A DNA stretch of 64,000 bases from Rhodococcus jostii RHA1 (GCF_000014565.1 NC_008268.1:2232001-2296000), one strand, 5' to 3'. Shown: positions 18,748-29,316, counted from the first letter of the stretch. The notes: a model not told the origin generated them from the letters alone. Program-made: numbers and translations.

Positions 18748-19183
18748 GTTCGTCGAGTTCGGTTTCCTCGTCGACGATGTGGACCGCGGCCTCCTCGGCC
18801 GACGCCGCTCCCCCGTCGATGCCGATGTCGGACGCCACGAGGTCCTTCTCCTCGTCCTCGCCCACACCCTCGTCCTCCGCGACGAGCCGGCCCGACCGCA
18901 GCCGCCCGACCTCGTTGTCGTCGAGGATCTCCGCGTTGTCGTCGTCTTCCAGAGCCGGGTCCGGCTCCTCCTCCGCGAGCCGCTGATCGAGGGTCTCCCC
19001 CTCGCGCTGCTCGGCGGCCGTCGTCCCGTACGCGTCCAGCCCGAGCGGCCTCTCCGGAGGCGAATAGCCCTCGTCGAGAACGTCGTCCACACCTCGGTCG
19101 ACCAACGTGTCTTCCGGCTGCAACTGGTCCTCTTCGTCCAGGCTGTACTCGCCCTCGGATCCTTCTGGCGTGCTGTCCGGCAT
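18740..19183 (-). CDS. DUF5709 family acidic protein
   Basis: 147 residues, strongly acidic, with a conserved actinobacterial N-terminus (EGEYSLDEEDQLQPEDTLVD) and GYSPPERPLGLDAYG, as I recall for DUF5709. No catalytic motif or membrane segment. Start at 19183 is preferred over the ATG two codons upstream because GGGAAAG lies six bases before it. It follows the lpd terminator, so it has its own promoter in the 70-bp gap. Function is unknown. Confidence 0.8.
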   Translation of the reverse strand: MPDSTPEGSEGEYSLDEEDQLQPEDTLVDRGVDDVLDEGYSPPERPLGLDAYGTTAAEQREGETLDQRLAEEEPDPALEDDDNAEILDDNEVGRLRSGRLVAEDEGVGEDEEKDLVASDIGIDGGAASAEEAAVHIVDEETELDELS

Positions 19184-19259
19184 GGTCATCTTTCCCACGA
19201 TGCCATCGCAGCGGACAGTTCGCCATCGGATCGCGGAAGCAACTCGGTGAGAAACGAAA

Positions 19260-19290
19260 AGAGCCCGCACAGAGACTGTGCGGGCCCTCT
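19260..19290 (-). terminator. intrinsic terminator of lpdA
   Basis: On the minus strand a perfect 10-bp stem (GCCCGCACAG/CTGTGCGGGC) with a 3-base loop is followed by CTCTTTTCGTTTC. It begins 12 bases after the lpdA stop and is the best classical Rho-independent terminator in the window. Confidence 0.85.
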
Positions 19291-19301
19291 CGGTGTTCGG
19301 G

Positions 19302-20702
19302 TCAGAAGTTGATCATGTGCCCGGCGAGACCGTGGATGGCCTCCTGCAGGGCTTCGCTGAGCGTCGGGTGCGTGTGCACGTTGCGGGCCAGCTCGTTGAC
19401 CGTGAGGTCCCACTTCTGCGCGAGGGTCAGCTCGGGCAGCAGCTCGGAGACGTCGGGTCCGATCAGGTGTCCGCCGAGCAGTTCGCCGTACTTCTTGTCT
19501 GCGATCAGCTTGACGAAACCGGTCGGGTCACCGAGGCCGTGCGCCTTGCCGTTGGCGGTGAACGGGAACGTCGCGACCTTCACGTCGTAACCCTCGTCCT
19601 TGGCCTGCTGCTCGGTCAGACCGAAGCTCGCGACCTGCGGCTGGCAGAACGTGGCCCGCGGCATCATCCGGTAGTCCTCGATCGGCAGCGTCTCGACGCC
19701 GGCGATCGTCTCGGCGGCCACGACGCCCTGCGCCTCGGCGACGTGCGCCAGCTGCAGCTTCATCGTGACGTCACCGATGGCGTAGATGTGCGGCACCGAC
19801 GTCTGCATCGTGTCGGTGATGCCGATCGCACCACGATCGAGCTGCACACCGGTCTTCTCGAGGCCGTAGCCCTCGACGCGGGGCGCGAATCCGACCGACT
19901 GCATCACCTTGTCGACCACGACGGTCTCGATGTCGCCGGACTTGTTGTTCTTGATCGAGACGGTGACCTTGCTGCCGTCGTCGTCGATGCTCTGGACGGC
20001 GGCACCGGTCTTGATCGTGACGCCGAGCTTCTTGTACTGCTTCTCGATCTCCTTGGAGACGTCCGCGTCCTCGTTGGGCAGCGCACGGTCGAGGAACTCG
20101 ACGATCGTGACGTCCACTCCGTAGTTCTTCAGGACGTACCCGAACTCCATGCCGATCGCGCCGGCACCGACGATGAGGATCGACTCCGGGAGATCGCGGG
20201 TGAGGATCTGCTCCTCGTAGGTGACCACGTTCTCGCTGAGCGAGGTGCCCGGCAGCAGCTTGGTGGTGGAACCGGTGGCGATGATGGCGTTGTCGAACGT
20301 CACCGTCTCCGTCCCGCCCTTGGACAGCTCGACCGAGAGGGTGTTGGCGTCGGTGAACGACCCCTTGCCGTCGTACTCGGTGATCTTGTTCTTCTTCATC
20401 AAGAAGTGAACGCCCTTGACACGCCCGTCCGCGACCTTGCGGCTGCGGTCATAGGCTGCGCCGAAATCGAAGGACGCCTCTCCCGAGATGCCGAACGTCT
20501 TGGCCTCTTTCGTGAAGAGATGCGCAAGTTCGGCATTGCGGAGAAGTGCCTTGGAGGGGATGCAGCCGACGTTCAGGCACACACCGCCCCAGTACTTCTG
20601 CTCGATGATGGCGGTGCTCAATCCCAGCTGTGCCGCGCGGATAGCAGCGACGTACCCACCGGGACCGGCTCCGAGGACAACGACGTCATAGTGTGAGGTC
20701 AC
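19302..20702 (-). CDS. lpdA: dihydrolipoamide dehydrogenase
   Basis: 466 residues, the E3 subunit of 2-oxoacid dehydrogenase complexes, oxidising dihydrolipoamide with NAD+. FAD motif [13 protein letters not shown] near residues 11-23; redox disulphide [16 protein letters not shown] (Cys41 and Cys46); NAD motif [15 protein letters not shown]-terminal dimer-interface His in VHTHPTLSE (His/Glu pair). GTG start at the beginning of the FAD domain. In mycobacteria the equivalent LpdC also serves peroxidase defence; its gene lies near ramB there, as it loosely does here. Confidence 0.95.
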   Translation of the reverse strand: MTSHYDVVVLGAGPGGYVAAIRAAQLGLSTAIIEQKYWGGVCLNVGCIPSKALLRNAELAHLFTKEAKTFGISGEASFDFGAAYDRSRKVADGRVKGVHFLMKKNKITEYDGKGSFTDANTLSVELSKGGTETVTFDNAIIATGSTTKLLPGTSLSENVVTYEEQILTRDLPESILIVGAGAIGMEFGYVLKNYGVDVTIVEFLDRALPNEDADVSKEIEKQYKKLGVTIKTGAAVQSIDDDGSKVTVSIKNNKSGDIETVVVDKVMQSVGFAPRVEGYGLEKTGVQLDRGAIGITDTMQTSVPHIYAIGDVTMKLQLAHVAEAQGVVAAETIAGVETLPIEDYRMMPRATFCQPQVASFGLTEQQAKDEGYDVKVATFPFTANGKAHGLGDPTGFVKLIADKKYGELLGGHLIGPDVSELLPELTLAQKWDLTVNELARNVHTHPTLSEALQEAIHGLAGHMINF

Positions 20703-20826
20703 GGTTGTTCAGGGTAGTCCCGTCCGGAATCGCTGTCGCCACGCGGTCGTATTACCCATGAGTAGCCTCACCCGTCACACCTTTGCCGCCGCGACCAGGC
20801 ATGACACCGCCTGCAAGAATGGCGCC

Positions 20827-22848
20827 ATGACGGATCCCTTCCTCTGGCTCGAAGATGTCACCGCGGAACGGTCGCTCGACTGGGTGCGGGAGCGCAACGC
20901 CCGCACTCTCGCCGAGTACACCGAGACCGCCGAGTTCTCCGGGCTCGAGAGCCGGATCCTGGACGTACTCGACACGGACGACCGGATCCCCTACGCCGGC
21001 ATGCGCGGCGAGTATCTGTACAACTTCTGGCGCGACGGCGACCACAAGCGCGGCATCTGGCGGCGCACCACGCTCGAGCAGTACCGCACCGAGAACCCCG
21101 AGTGGGACGTCCTGCTCGACGTCGACGCCCTCGCCGAACGGGAGGGTGAGAACTGGGTGTGGGCCGGGGCCAGCGTGCTGCGACCCGAGCAGTCGCGCGC
21201 CCTTTTGTCGTTCTCGCGCGGTGGCGCCGACGCGTCCGTGGTGCGCGAATTCGACATCGAGAAGCGCGAATTCGTCGGCGGTGACCACGCATTCGACGTC
21301 CCCGAGGCGAAGACCAGCATCAGCTGGATCGACAAGGACACCGTGTACGTCGGGACCGACTTCGGTGAAGGCTCGATGACCGATTCCGGCTACCCGAGAA
21401 TCGCGAAGCGCTGGCATCGCGGCACCCCGATCACCGAGGCGGTCACCGTCTTCGAGGGCGAGACCACCGACGTGTCCGTCGGCGCCTCGTACGACGACAC
21501 TCCCGGATACGAGCGGCACTTCGTCGGCCGGTCCATGGACTTCTACAATTCCGAGCGCTACCAGCTGCTCCCGGACGGCTCGAAGGTCCGGATCGAGACC
21601 CCCGACGACGCGGGCTCGTCCGTGTACCGCGACTGGTTGACCATCCGTCCGCGCACCGACTGGGACGTGGACGGCACCGTCTACCCGGCCGGGTCGCTGC
21701 TCGCCGCGAACTACGCCGACTTCCTCGCCGGGTCACGCGAGCTGACGCCACTGTTCACCCCGGACGAGCACACATCACTGGAGCAGGGAACGTGGACCCG
21801 GAACCACCTCCTCCTCGTGCGATTGTCGGACGTGCAGACCAAGCTGTCGGTGCTCACACCGAACGACACCGGGTGGGAGGAGAAGCCTCTCGACGGCGTA
21901 CCGGAACTCACGGCGAGCGGGATCATCAGCACCGACCCCCGCAACAGCGACAGCTTCTTCGTCAACTCCAGCGGATTCACGACGCCGGCGACGCTGCTGT
22001 ACGGCACGGTCGGCGGACCGCTCGAACCCGTCAAGCAGGCGCCGTCGTTCTTCGACGCGGACGGCATGTCGGTGTCGCAGCACTTCGCGGTGTCCGACGA
22101 CGGAACCGAGATCCCCTACTTCGTAGTGCGCCGTGACGACGTCACCGGGCCCTGCCCCACCATGCTGTACGGATACGGCGGCTTCGAGAACTCGATGGTC
22201 CCGGGGTACAGCGGTTCGGTCGGGTTCGCGTGGCTCGAACGCGGCGGCGCGTACGTGGTGGCGAACATCCGCGGCGGCGGCGAGTACGGCCCGTCATGGC
22301 ACACCCAGGCGGTGCGGGAAGGTCGCCACAAGGCGTTCGAGGACTTCGCCGCGGTCGCTCGCGACCTCGTGGCCCGGGGCGTCACGACGTCGAAGCAGCT
22401 CGGGATCCAGGGCGGCAGCAACGGCGGACTCCTCATGGGCGTCATGCTCACCCGCTACCCGGAACTGTTCGGGGCGATCGTGTGCCAGGTTCCGCTCCTC
22501 GACATGAAGAGGTACCACCTGCTGCTCGCCGGGGCGTCGTGGATGGCCGAGTACGGCGATCCAGACAACCCCGACGACTGGAAGTTCATCAGCGAGTACT
22601 CGCCGTATCAGAACACCGACGCGACCGCGGACTACCCGCCGATCCTCGTCACCACGTCCACCCGCGACGATCGCGTCCACCCCGGCCACGCCCGCAAGAT
22701 GACGGCGCTGCTCGAGGAGCAGGGCCACGAGGTCTGGTACTACGAGAACATCGAGGGCGGGCACGGCGGGGCCGCGGACAACGCCCAGGCCGCGTTCAAA
22801 TCGGCGCTCACGTTCACGTTCCTGTGGGAGCAGCTCACCCGCCCGTGA
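20827..22848 (+). CDS. prolyl oligopeptidase family serine peptidase (S9A)
   Basis: 673 residues. An N-terminal seven-bladed propeller (DPFLWLEDVTAERSLDWVRE start, PYAGMRGEYLYNFWRDGDHK) is followed by an alpha/beta hydrolase with nucleophile Ser531 (QGGSNGGLLMG), Asp614/615 (STRDDRVHPGHA) and His646 (EGGHGG). It cleaves oligopeptides after proline or a related residue in the cytosol; no signal peptide is present. ATG 20827 starts at the conserved domain; an in-frame ATG at 20758 would add 23 unconvincing residues. It is divergent from lpdA (124-bp gap) and its 3' end is 8 bp from a convergent hydrolase. Confidence 0.9.
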   Translation: MTDPFLWLEDVTAERSLDWVRERNARTLAEYTETAEFSGLESRILDVLDTDDRIPYAGMRGEYLYNFWRDGDHKRGIWRRTTLEQYRTENPEWDVLLDVDALAEREGENWVWAGASVLRPEQSRALLSFSRGGADASVVREFDIEKREFVGGDHAFDVPEAKTSISWIDKDTVYVGTDFGEGSMTDSGYPRIAKRWHRGTPITEAVTVFEGETTDVSVGASYDDTPGYERHFVGRSMDFYNSERYQLLPDGSKVRIETPDDAGSSVYRDWLTIRPRTDWDVDGTVYPAGSLLAANYADFLAGSRELTPLFTPDEHTSLEQGTWTRNHLLLVRLSDVQTKLSVLTPNDTGWEEKPLDGVPELTASGIISTDPRNSDSFFVNSSGFTTPATLLYGTVGGPLEPVKQAPSFFDADGMSVSQHFAVSDDGTEIPYFVVRRDDVTGPCPTMLYGYGGFENSMVPGYSGSVGFAWLERGGAYVVANIRGGGEYGPSWHTQAVREGRHKAFEDFAAVARDLVARGVTTSKQLGIQGGSNGGLLMGVMLTRYPELFGAIVCQVPLLDMKRYHLLLAGASWMAEYGDPDNPDDWKFISEYSPYQNTDATADYPPILVTTSTRDDRVHPGHARKMTALLEEQGHEVWYYENIEGGHGGAADNAQAAFKSALTFTFLWEQLTRP

Positions 22849-22856
22849 CGCACCGG

Positions 22857-23690
22857 TCAGGTGTGGTCGCGGACCCACTCGACGATCCGGTCGACGGTGC
22901 CGGCCGGGTCGCGGATCCAGCCGTTGTGGCCCAGCGGCTCCGGCTGGTGCCACTGCGTGACGTCGGCGTTGGGGAGTTTCGCGAGGAGGTTCTTCGCCGA
23001 GGATTCCGGAGCCAGATCGTCTCCTTCGACGGTCACGGACAGCACCGGAAGTTTCAGCCGGGCGATGCGTTCCTCGTAGTCGATGTCGGCGCCGTCGGGT
23101 TCGATCCTGCCGGTGCGGGCGAATCGCGACCAGTCGGTGATCAGCGCCTTCGACTGCCGCCCGAACCCGCCGATGTCGAGTTTGTCGCCGGGCCAGAACC
23201 CCGCCAGGTTGGCGGTCATCGACATCGCCGCGGCGCCCACCAGCATCCGAGGGGCGTGTATCCCTGGGAATCCCCGGTGATACGGCGACCCGGACGCGAC
23301 GAGCACGATCCCGCCGAGCCGGCCGCGGATCCGGGCCGCGTACATCACGCCGAGCTGACCACCCATGCTGTGTCCCAGCAGGAAGGGCGTCGCGGCGGGA
23401 AAACGCTCCCGCACCACTTCGAAGATCGCGGGGAAGTCCAGAGCCACCAGTTCGTGGTAGCCGTACGTGCTGGTGCTGCTCGGACGGGGACGGCTGTCGC
23501 CCTGGCCACGGAGTTCGCCGATCGCCGCGTTGAACCCCCGGGACACGAGCTCGTCGGCGAAGGGTTCGTAGTAGCCGGCGGGAATTCCCAGGCCGGGAAA
23601 CACCACGATGACGGGGGCCTCGTCCGGACCGGGAAACAGGCGAACCGGAGTGGTGGTTCCGTCGGGCATCTGGATCGGTACTGTCTCCAC
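22857..23690 (-). CDS. alpha/beta hydrolase (serine hydrolase)
   Basis: 277 residues. Nucleophile elbow GHSMGGQLG (Ser about 110), oxyanion region VIVVFPGLGIPAGYYEP and a C-terminal His probably in WHQPEPLGHNGW. No signal peptide, so it acts in the cytosol. It resembles actinobacterial YbhF/PHB-depolymerase-like hydrolases, but the substrate is not identifiable. It lies downstream of the mycolyltransferase on the same strand, separated from it by a strong terminator, so it is transcribed independently. Confidence 0.85.
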   Translation of the reverse strand: METVPIQMPDGTTTPVRLFPGPDEAPVIVVFPGLGIPAGYYEPFADELVSRGFNAAIGELRGQGDSRPRPSSTSTYGYHELVALDFPAIFEVVRERFPAATPFLLGHSMGGQLGVMYAARIRGRLGGIVLVASGSPYHRGFPGIHAPRMLVGAAAMSMTANLAGFWPGDKLDIGGFGRQSKALITDWSRFARTGRIEPDGADIDYEERIARLKLPVLSVTVEGDDLAPESSAKNLLAKLPNADVTQWHQPEPLGHNGWIRDPAGTVDRIVEWVRDHT

Positions 23691-23707
23691 TTCGTCAGAC
23701 TAGACGG

Positions 23708-23744
23708 CTCGACCCCCGCAGATCCGGGATCTGCGGGGGTCGAG
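23708..23744 (-). terminator. terminator downstream of the mycolyltransferase
   Basis: Perfectly complementary 18-bp arms (CTCGACCCCCGCAGATCC and its reverse complement) around one base. It starts 20 bases after the mycolyltransferase stop. The stem is very stable; only short pyrimidine runs follow. Confidence 0.8.
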
Positions 23745-23763
23745 TCTCATCCGAGACCGGTGA

Positions 23764-24807
23764 CTACAGGCCGATCGACGCAGCGAGCATCGGCCACGAC
23801 TTGTGCAGGTCTTCTTCCCAGTACGACCACGAATGCGTCCCGACGGGCCGGAAGTCGAAGGTGGCGGGAATCTGCAGTTCATTCAGCTTGTCCGCGAGCG
23901 CGTGGGTGCACTGGTTGGTGGCCGCCTCGATGGCGCCGCCGAGGAGGATCTGGTTGGCGAGCGTGCCGACGTCGCCGTTGATCCCCGGTCCGTTCAGCTG
24001 GTCGCCGGGCCCGGGCAGTCCGGATCCGTTGCTGACGTAGATGTCGAGTCCGCGCAGCTTCTCCGCGTTGACGTACGGGTCGTTCGCCGTCCAGCCGGGG
24101 CCGTCTTCCGGCCCCCACATGTTGGAGGTGTCGCCGCCGCCGCGGCCCTCGACGACCAGCCGCACGTACGTGCGGCCGGGGTCCGTGCTGGTCATCGCGC
24201 AGCCGCTGTAGGCGCCGACGCTCTCGTACAGGCCGGGAGCCGACTGTGCCAGGCTCAGCACCGAACTGCCCGCCATCGAGATACCAGCGATCGAGTTGAC
24301 GCCGTTGGTGCCGAGCGCGGAATCGACGATCGGCGGAAGTTCCTGCGTGAGGAACGTCGTCCACTTGTTGTTGCCCAGTTCCGGGTCGGTCTGCTCCCAG
24401 TCCGTGTAGTAACTGAACGCGCCCTCCATCGGAGTGACCACGTTGACGTTCTTGTCGGCGAAGAAGCCGACGACATCGGTCCTGGCCTGCCACGTGGCGG
24501 AGTCCTCGCCGCCGCCCGCCCCGTTGAGCAGGTACAGCGTGGGCCTCGGTTCGCTCGTGTCCGCGGGGGTGATGACCCGCAGCGGGATCTCCCGGTCCAT
24601 GGAGGCCGAGTACACCTGCATGGTCAACTGCCGGTCGTCGATCTCGTCGGTGCTCACCAGGTGGGAACCACCGTCCGCGACAGTGGCATCTCCGGTGGGA
24701 TCGGCGGAAGCGGACGCCTGGACTCCGAGGCACGGAATCGCCGCCGTCAGGGCGACCGCGAGCGCAAGCCGCACCCCGTACCTACCCGCTGCAGTGCGGT
24801 TGACCAT
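23764..24807 (-). CDS. secreted antigen-85-like mycolyltransferase / esterase
   Basis: 347 residues with a cleavable signal peptide (hydrophobic core LALAVALTAAIPCLG, cleavage near ASASA-DP). The mature protein is an esterase-D/antigen-85 fold: oxyanion region LYLLNGAGGG, nucleophile Ser177 in AGISMAGSSVL, and His325 in VGTHSWSYW just as in Ag85 HSWxYW. It transfers mycolic acids to trehalose, arabinogalactan or proteins in the outer envelope. No LGFP repeats, so it is a short single-domain form. GAAGGAGAACG precedes ATG. It follows a 24-residue peptide gene on the same strand and a groEL2 locus; see findings. Confidence 0.88.
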   Translation of the reverse strand: MVNRTAAGRYGVRLALAVALTAAIPCLGVQASASADPTGDATVADGGSHLVSTDEIDDRQLTMQVYSASMDREIPLRVITPADTSEPRPTLYLLNGAGGGEDSATWQARTDVVGFFADKNVNVVTPMEGAFSYYTDWEQTDPELGNNKWTTFLTQELPPIVDSALGTNGVNSIAGISMAGSSVLSLAQSAPGLYESVGAYSGCAMTSTDPGRTYVRLVVEGRGGGDTSNMWGPEDGPGWTANDPYVNAEKLRGLDIYVSNGSGLPGPGDQLNGPGINGDVGTLANQILLGGAIEAATNQCTHALADKLNELQIPATFDFRPVGTHSWSYWEEDLHKSWPMLAASIGL

Positions 24808-24850
24808 CGTTCTCCTTCGCTGCGACGTCACCTGCCCGACTCCGAAGAGG

Positions 24851-24904
24851 CGAGAGCTGGAGCCCACATGATGTCATGTGGACTCCAGCTCTCGTCGAGA
24901 AGTG
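24851..24904 (-). terminator. hairpin between the small peptide gene and the mycolyltransferase
   Basis: A 12-bp stem CGAGAGCTGGAG with its complement continues, after one mismatch, into CCACATGA/TCATGTGG. It begins 20 bases after the peptide stop and ends 43 bases before the mycolyltransferase ATG. It likely terminates or attenuates a short abundant peptide mRNA, giving unequal expression of the two genes. Confidence 0.7.
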
Positions 24905-24923
24905 GGGCCGAAACGGAGTGCCC

Positions 24924-24998
24924 CTATCCTTCGACGGACCCGAGGAAGCCGATGAGGGTGGTGAGTGCGTCGAGCAAGGACGTAATGATGGTCGACAT
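24924..24998 (-). CDS. 24-residue amphipathic peptide, candidate PorA/PorH-like porin
   Basis: The ORF starts MSTIITSLLDALTT and ends LIGFLGSVEG. AAAGGAG lies 8 bases before ATG, one of the best ribosome sites in the window. Polar residues (Thr3, Thr6/Ser7, Asp10, Thr13/14, Gly17, Gly20/Ser21) recur every 3-4 positions, leaving Ile/Leu/Phe on the other face, so it forms a clean amphipathic helix without a signal peptide. Corynebacterium PorA/PorH have this character, are mycoloylated on Ser, and lie between groEL2 and a mycolyltransferase gene, as here. An in-frame upstream ATG at 25061 would give 45 residues but has no comparable ribosome site. A phenol-soluble-modulin-like peptide or leader peptide are alternatives. 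Confidence 0.6.
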   Translation of the reverse strand: MSTIITSLLDALTTLIGFLGSVEG

Positions 24999-25149
24999 AT
25001 TTCTTACTCCTTTTGGCGATTCAGCGGATTCGAAATCCCCCACCTTCAGGGGCTCCGTCATTTGTACCCGAGTTTTTACGTCGAATAAGCACAAAGTGGT
25101 AAACATTTGCAATCGTTGACTTAACGACGAACCCGCAAATCAGCACTGG
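24999..25149 (-). promoter_or_regulatory. leader and promoter region of the small peptide gene
   Basis: AT-rich non-coding stretch. Read on the minus strand it holds TTGCAA and TTATTC elements with about 18 bp between, a later TACAAAT that could be a -10 box, and a small CCCC-tgaaggt-GGGG hairpin some 30 bases before the ribosome site. The exact promoter is not decidable by eye. Confidence 0.35.
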
Positions 25150-25411
25150 TTACTTCTCAATTATCTTCAGGACATGCTCATTTACCTGCGGATATGCGGT
25201 GACTAGGATCTCCGGATCCACGTTCTCGTAATCGAAGAGCGACAGAACATACCTCGCTGCATTGTTTCCGGACTTTTTCTTGCCACTGCCCTTGAATTCT
25301 CCTGCGGAGTAACGAGGCGTGGACGAATTCGAGCATCTCCTTTTGCCCGGTGAACGCATCCTCTTTGCCTCGCAATTCATAATTAGATGGCAAAAGTTTC
25401 AATCTTGGCAT
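25150..25411 (-). pseudogene. AT-rich gene remnant with an apparent frameshift
   Basis: Two overlapping minus-strand frames each look protein-like over only part of their length. Residues from 25411 (MPRLKLLPSNYELRGKEDAF, continuing GQKEMLEFVH) fit a protein start in one frame; from about 25318 the other frame reads TPRYSAGEFKGSGKKKSGNN and then ARYVLSLFDYENVDPEILV up to a TAA at 25150. Joining them with a one-base shift gives an 86-87 residue protein. Base composition is clearly more AT-rich than all neighbours, pointing to transfer. No ribosome site precedes the first ATG, and TAG lies directly upstream, so a 5' truncation is also likely. I do not recognise the family. Confidence 0.4.
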
Positions 25412-25587
25412 CTAATTGACCCCAAGTGTGGGATATCGAGTTTTTCGGCGCGGCGCGGACACGGAGGGCGATCGACTCGAGGCACGAGCATCCGGCGGCA
25501 TGGAGCGGGCGCTCAGGGTGAAAGACCAGGGTCGAGATCGGGGTACATCCCGATGTGCCGGCAGGTACCGCCGAACAGAATGGACGC
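25412..25587. other. non-coding stretch upstream of the PspC gene
   Basis: The first 40 bases keep the AT-rich composition of the remnant, then composition returns to normal at about 25440. I see no gene, tRNA or clear palindrome. It should contain the promoter of the PspC gene. Confidence 0.4.
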
Positions 25588-25794
25588 ATGACATTCGACA
25601 GCAACACTCCCCGCCAGTTCACCCGTTCCGACAACCAGAAGATGCTCGCAGGCGTCTGCGGCGGCATCGCCGAATACTTCTCGGTGGACGTCAACCTCGT
25701 CCGTCTGCTCACCGTGGTCGCCACGCTGGTCACCGGCGGCACCGCAGCCCTCGTCTACCTCGCCGCCTGGATGCTGATGCCTGCCGGACACTGA
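25588..25794 (+). CDS. PspC-domain small membrane protein
   Basis: 68 residues. The PspC signature MLAGVCGGIAEYFSVDVNLV occupies residues 19-38, followed by one hydrophobic segment (TVVATLVTGGTAALVYLAAW). In enterobacteria PspC takes part in the phage-shock membrane-stress response; short stand-alone PspC proteins are common in actinobacteria with unproven function. ATG 25588 is chosen over a GTG 33 bases upstream because the domain starts close to it. It is convergent with groL and separated by two tandem hairpins. Confidence 0.88.
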   Translation: MTFDSNTPRQFTRSDNQKMLAGVCGGIAEYFSVDVNLVRLLTVVATLVTGGTAALVYLAAWMLMPAGH

Positions 25795-25826
25795 CACCGA
25801 CCCAGGCGGCAGCACCGAAAAGCACT

Positions 25827-25853
25827 GTGGCCGTGGAAAGAATCCACGGCCAC
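25827..25853. terminator. first of two tandem terminator hairpins between pspC and groL
   Basis: Perfect 10-bp arms GTGGCCGTGG/CCACGGCCAC around a 7-base loop, 33 bases after the PspC stop. Confidence 0.75.
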
Positions 25854-25860
25854 AGACAAG

Positions 25861-25898
25861 AAAGAGCCCGGGACACCAGATGGTGTCCCGGGCTCTTT
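25861..25898. terminator. second tandem terminator hairpin, probably bidirectional
   Basis: 17-bp perfect arms beginning AAAGAGCCCGGGACACC with a 4-base loop. The ends give A-rich and T-rich flanks on both strands, so it can stop both the pspC transcript and the convergent groL transcript. Confidence 0.85.
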
Positions 25899-25972
25899 CG
25901 GAGCACTTCGTGCCCGTGCGTGGTGGGCGAGTCCGGGGACTCCTCAACCACTCACGGGAGGCGTAGCCGCCT

Positions 25973-28382
<2,410 letters not shown>

Positions 28383-28462
28383 GGAAGCTCCTTCTGGGAA
28401 CGACGAATTGGAGGATTCGCCGCGAGAGTACCCGCTCGCGGCCGGTTAGTCCCGGACCGCGG

Positions 28463-29242
28463 TCAGGCGAGTTCGTCGAGGAGCTTCGGCAGCTGCGCGA
28501 CGGAGTCGACCACGTGGTCCGGTCGCTGCGGGGCGAGGTCCAGAACCGACTGGCGGAACTTGCCCGTCCGCACCAGAACGCCGGTCAGTCCCACCCGCTG
28601 CGCGGCGAGGACGTCATTCGTCAGATCGTCACCGACCATCACTGTCACGTCCGGTTCCGTGCCCATCAGATCGGTGGCGGTGAGGAACGCCGCGAGCGAC
28701 GGCTTGCCCACCGACACGACGTTGGTTCCCGCGACCTCTTCCATACCGGGCAGATACGTGCCCGTGTCGATGCGCAGCCCGTCGTGGGTGGCCCATGTGG
28801 TGGCCCGGTGCATCGCGACGACGGGGACGCCGTCGAGCATCAGCTCCACCACGCGGCTCAGAGCGTCATGCGTGAATTCCGGCCCGGCGCCACCGAGGAT
28901 CACCACCTCGGGGTCCTCGTCGTCCAGTTCGATCCCGGACAGATCGGCCACGATGTCGCCGCTGTTGAGGACCCAGGCCCGCGCCCCGGGGTAGGTCGAC
29001 CGGACGTACTCCGCGGTGAGCCGGGCCGCCGTGACGATCTCGCCGGAGTCGGCCTCGATGCCCGCCGAACGGAGGGCGTCGGCGATCTCGTCGCACGTCC
29101 GGGACGTCGTGTTGGTGAGGTAGGCGCACGCGAGTCCGCGCTCGCGCACCTCCCGCACCGCCGCCGCGGCCCCGTCGATCGGATGCCACGAAGTAACCAG
29201 AACCCCGTCTATATCGAGCAGGACACCCTCGACCCCAGCCAT
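28463..29242 (-). CDS. HAD-IIA family phosphatase
   Basis: 259 residues. Motif I is LLDIDGVLVTSW (Asp11 nucleophile, Asp13), motif II AYLTNTTSR, motif III around VGKPSLAAFL and motif IV VMVGDDLTNDVLAA. The cap lies between motifs II and III, giving the NagD/LHPP-like IIA subclass. It probably dephosphorylates a small phosphate ester in the cytosol; the substrate is unknown. It is the last gene of a minus-strand run behind the zinc dehydrogenase and universal stress protein, after a duplicated hairpin. Confidence 0.85.
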   Translation of the reverse strand: MAGVEGVLLDIDGVLVTSWHPIDGAAAAVREVRERGLACAYLTNTTSRTCDEIADALRSAGIEADSGEIVTAARLTAEYVRSTYPGARAWVLNSGDIVADLSGIELDDEDPEVVILGGAGPEFTHDALSRVVELMLDGVPVVAMHRATTWATHDGLRIDTGTYLPGMEEVAGTNVVSVGKPSLAAFLTATDLMGTEPDVTVMVGDDLTNDVLAAQRVGLTGVLVRTGKFRQSVLDLAPQRPDHVVDSVAQLPKLLDELA

Positions 29243-29249
29243 GACAGGA

Positions 29250-29316
29250 GCCTATCCGCGCGGCTCGGACGGTGTCACTGCCGAGCCCGGCTCGGACGGT
29301 GTCACTGCCGAGCCCG
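29250..29316. repeat. tandem duplication of a 27-bp palindromic unit
   Basis: A unit starting GGCTCGGACGGTGTCACTG and ending CCGAGCCC is present twice head-to-tail, each unit itself a hairpin (GGCTCGG/CCGAGCC around a 12-base loop). It fills the 59-bp gap between the universal stress gene and the HAD gene and slightly overlaps the former's 3' end. Confidence 0.75.

Noticed and set aside
24924..25061. 45-residue version of the small peptide starting at the upstream ATG
   Set aside because: The length equals Corynebacterium PorA, but the strong AAAGGAG site lies inside this version, directly before the 24-codon start, and the added part (MTEPLKVGDFESAESP) is hydrophilic and not helix-like; kept only as an alternative.
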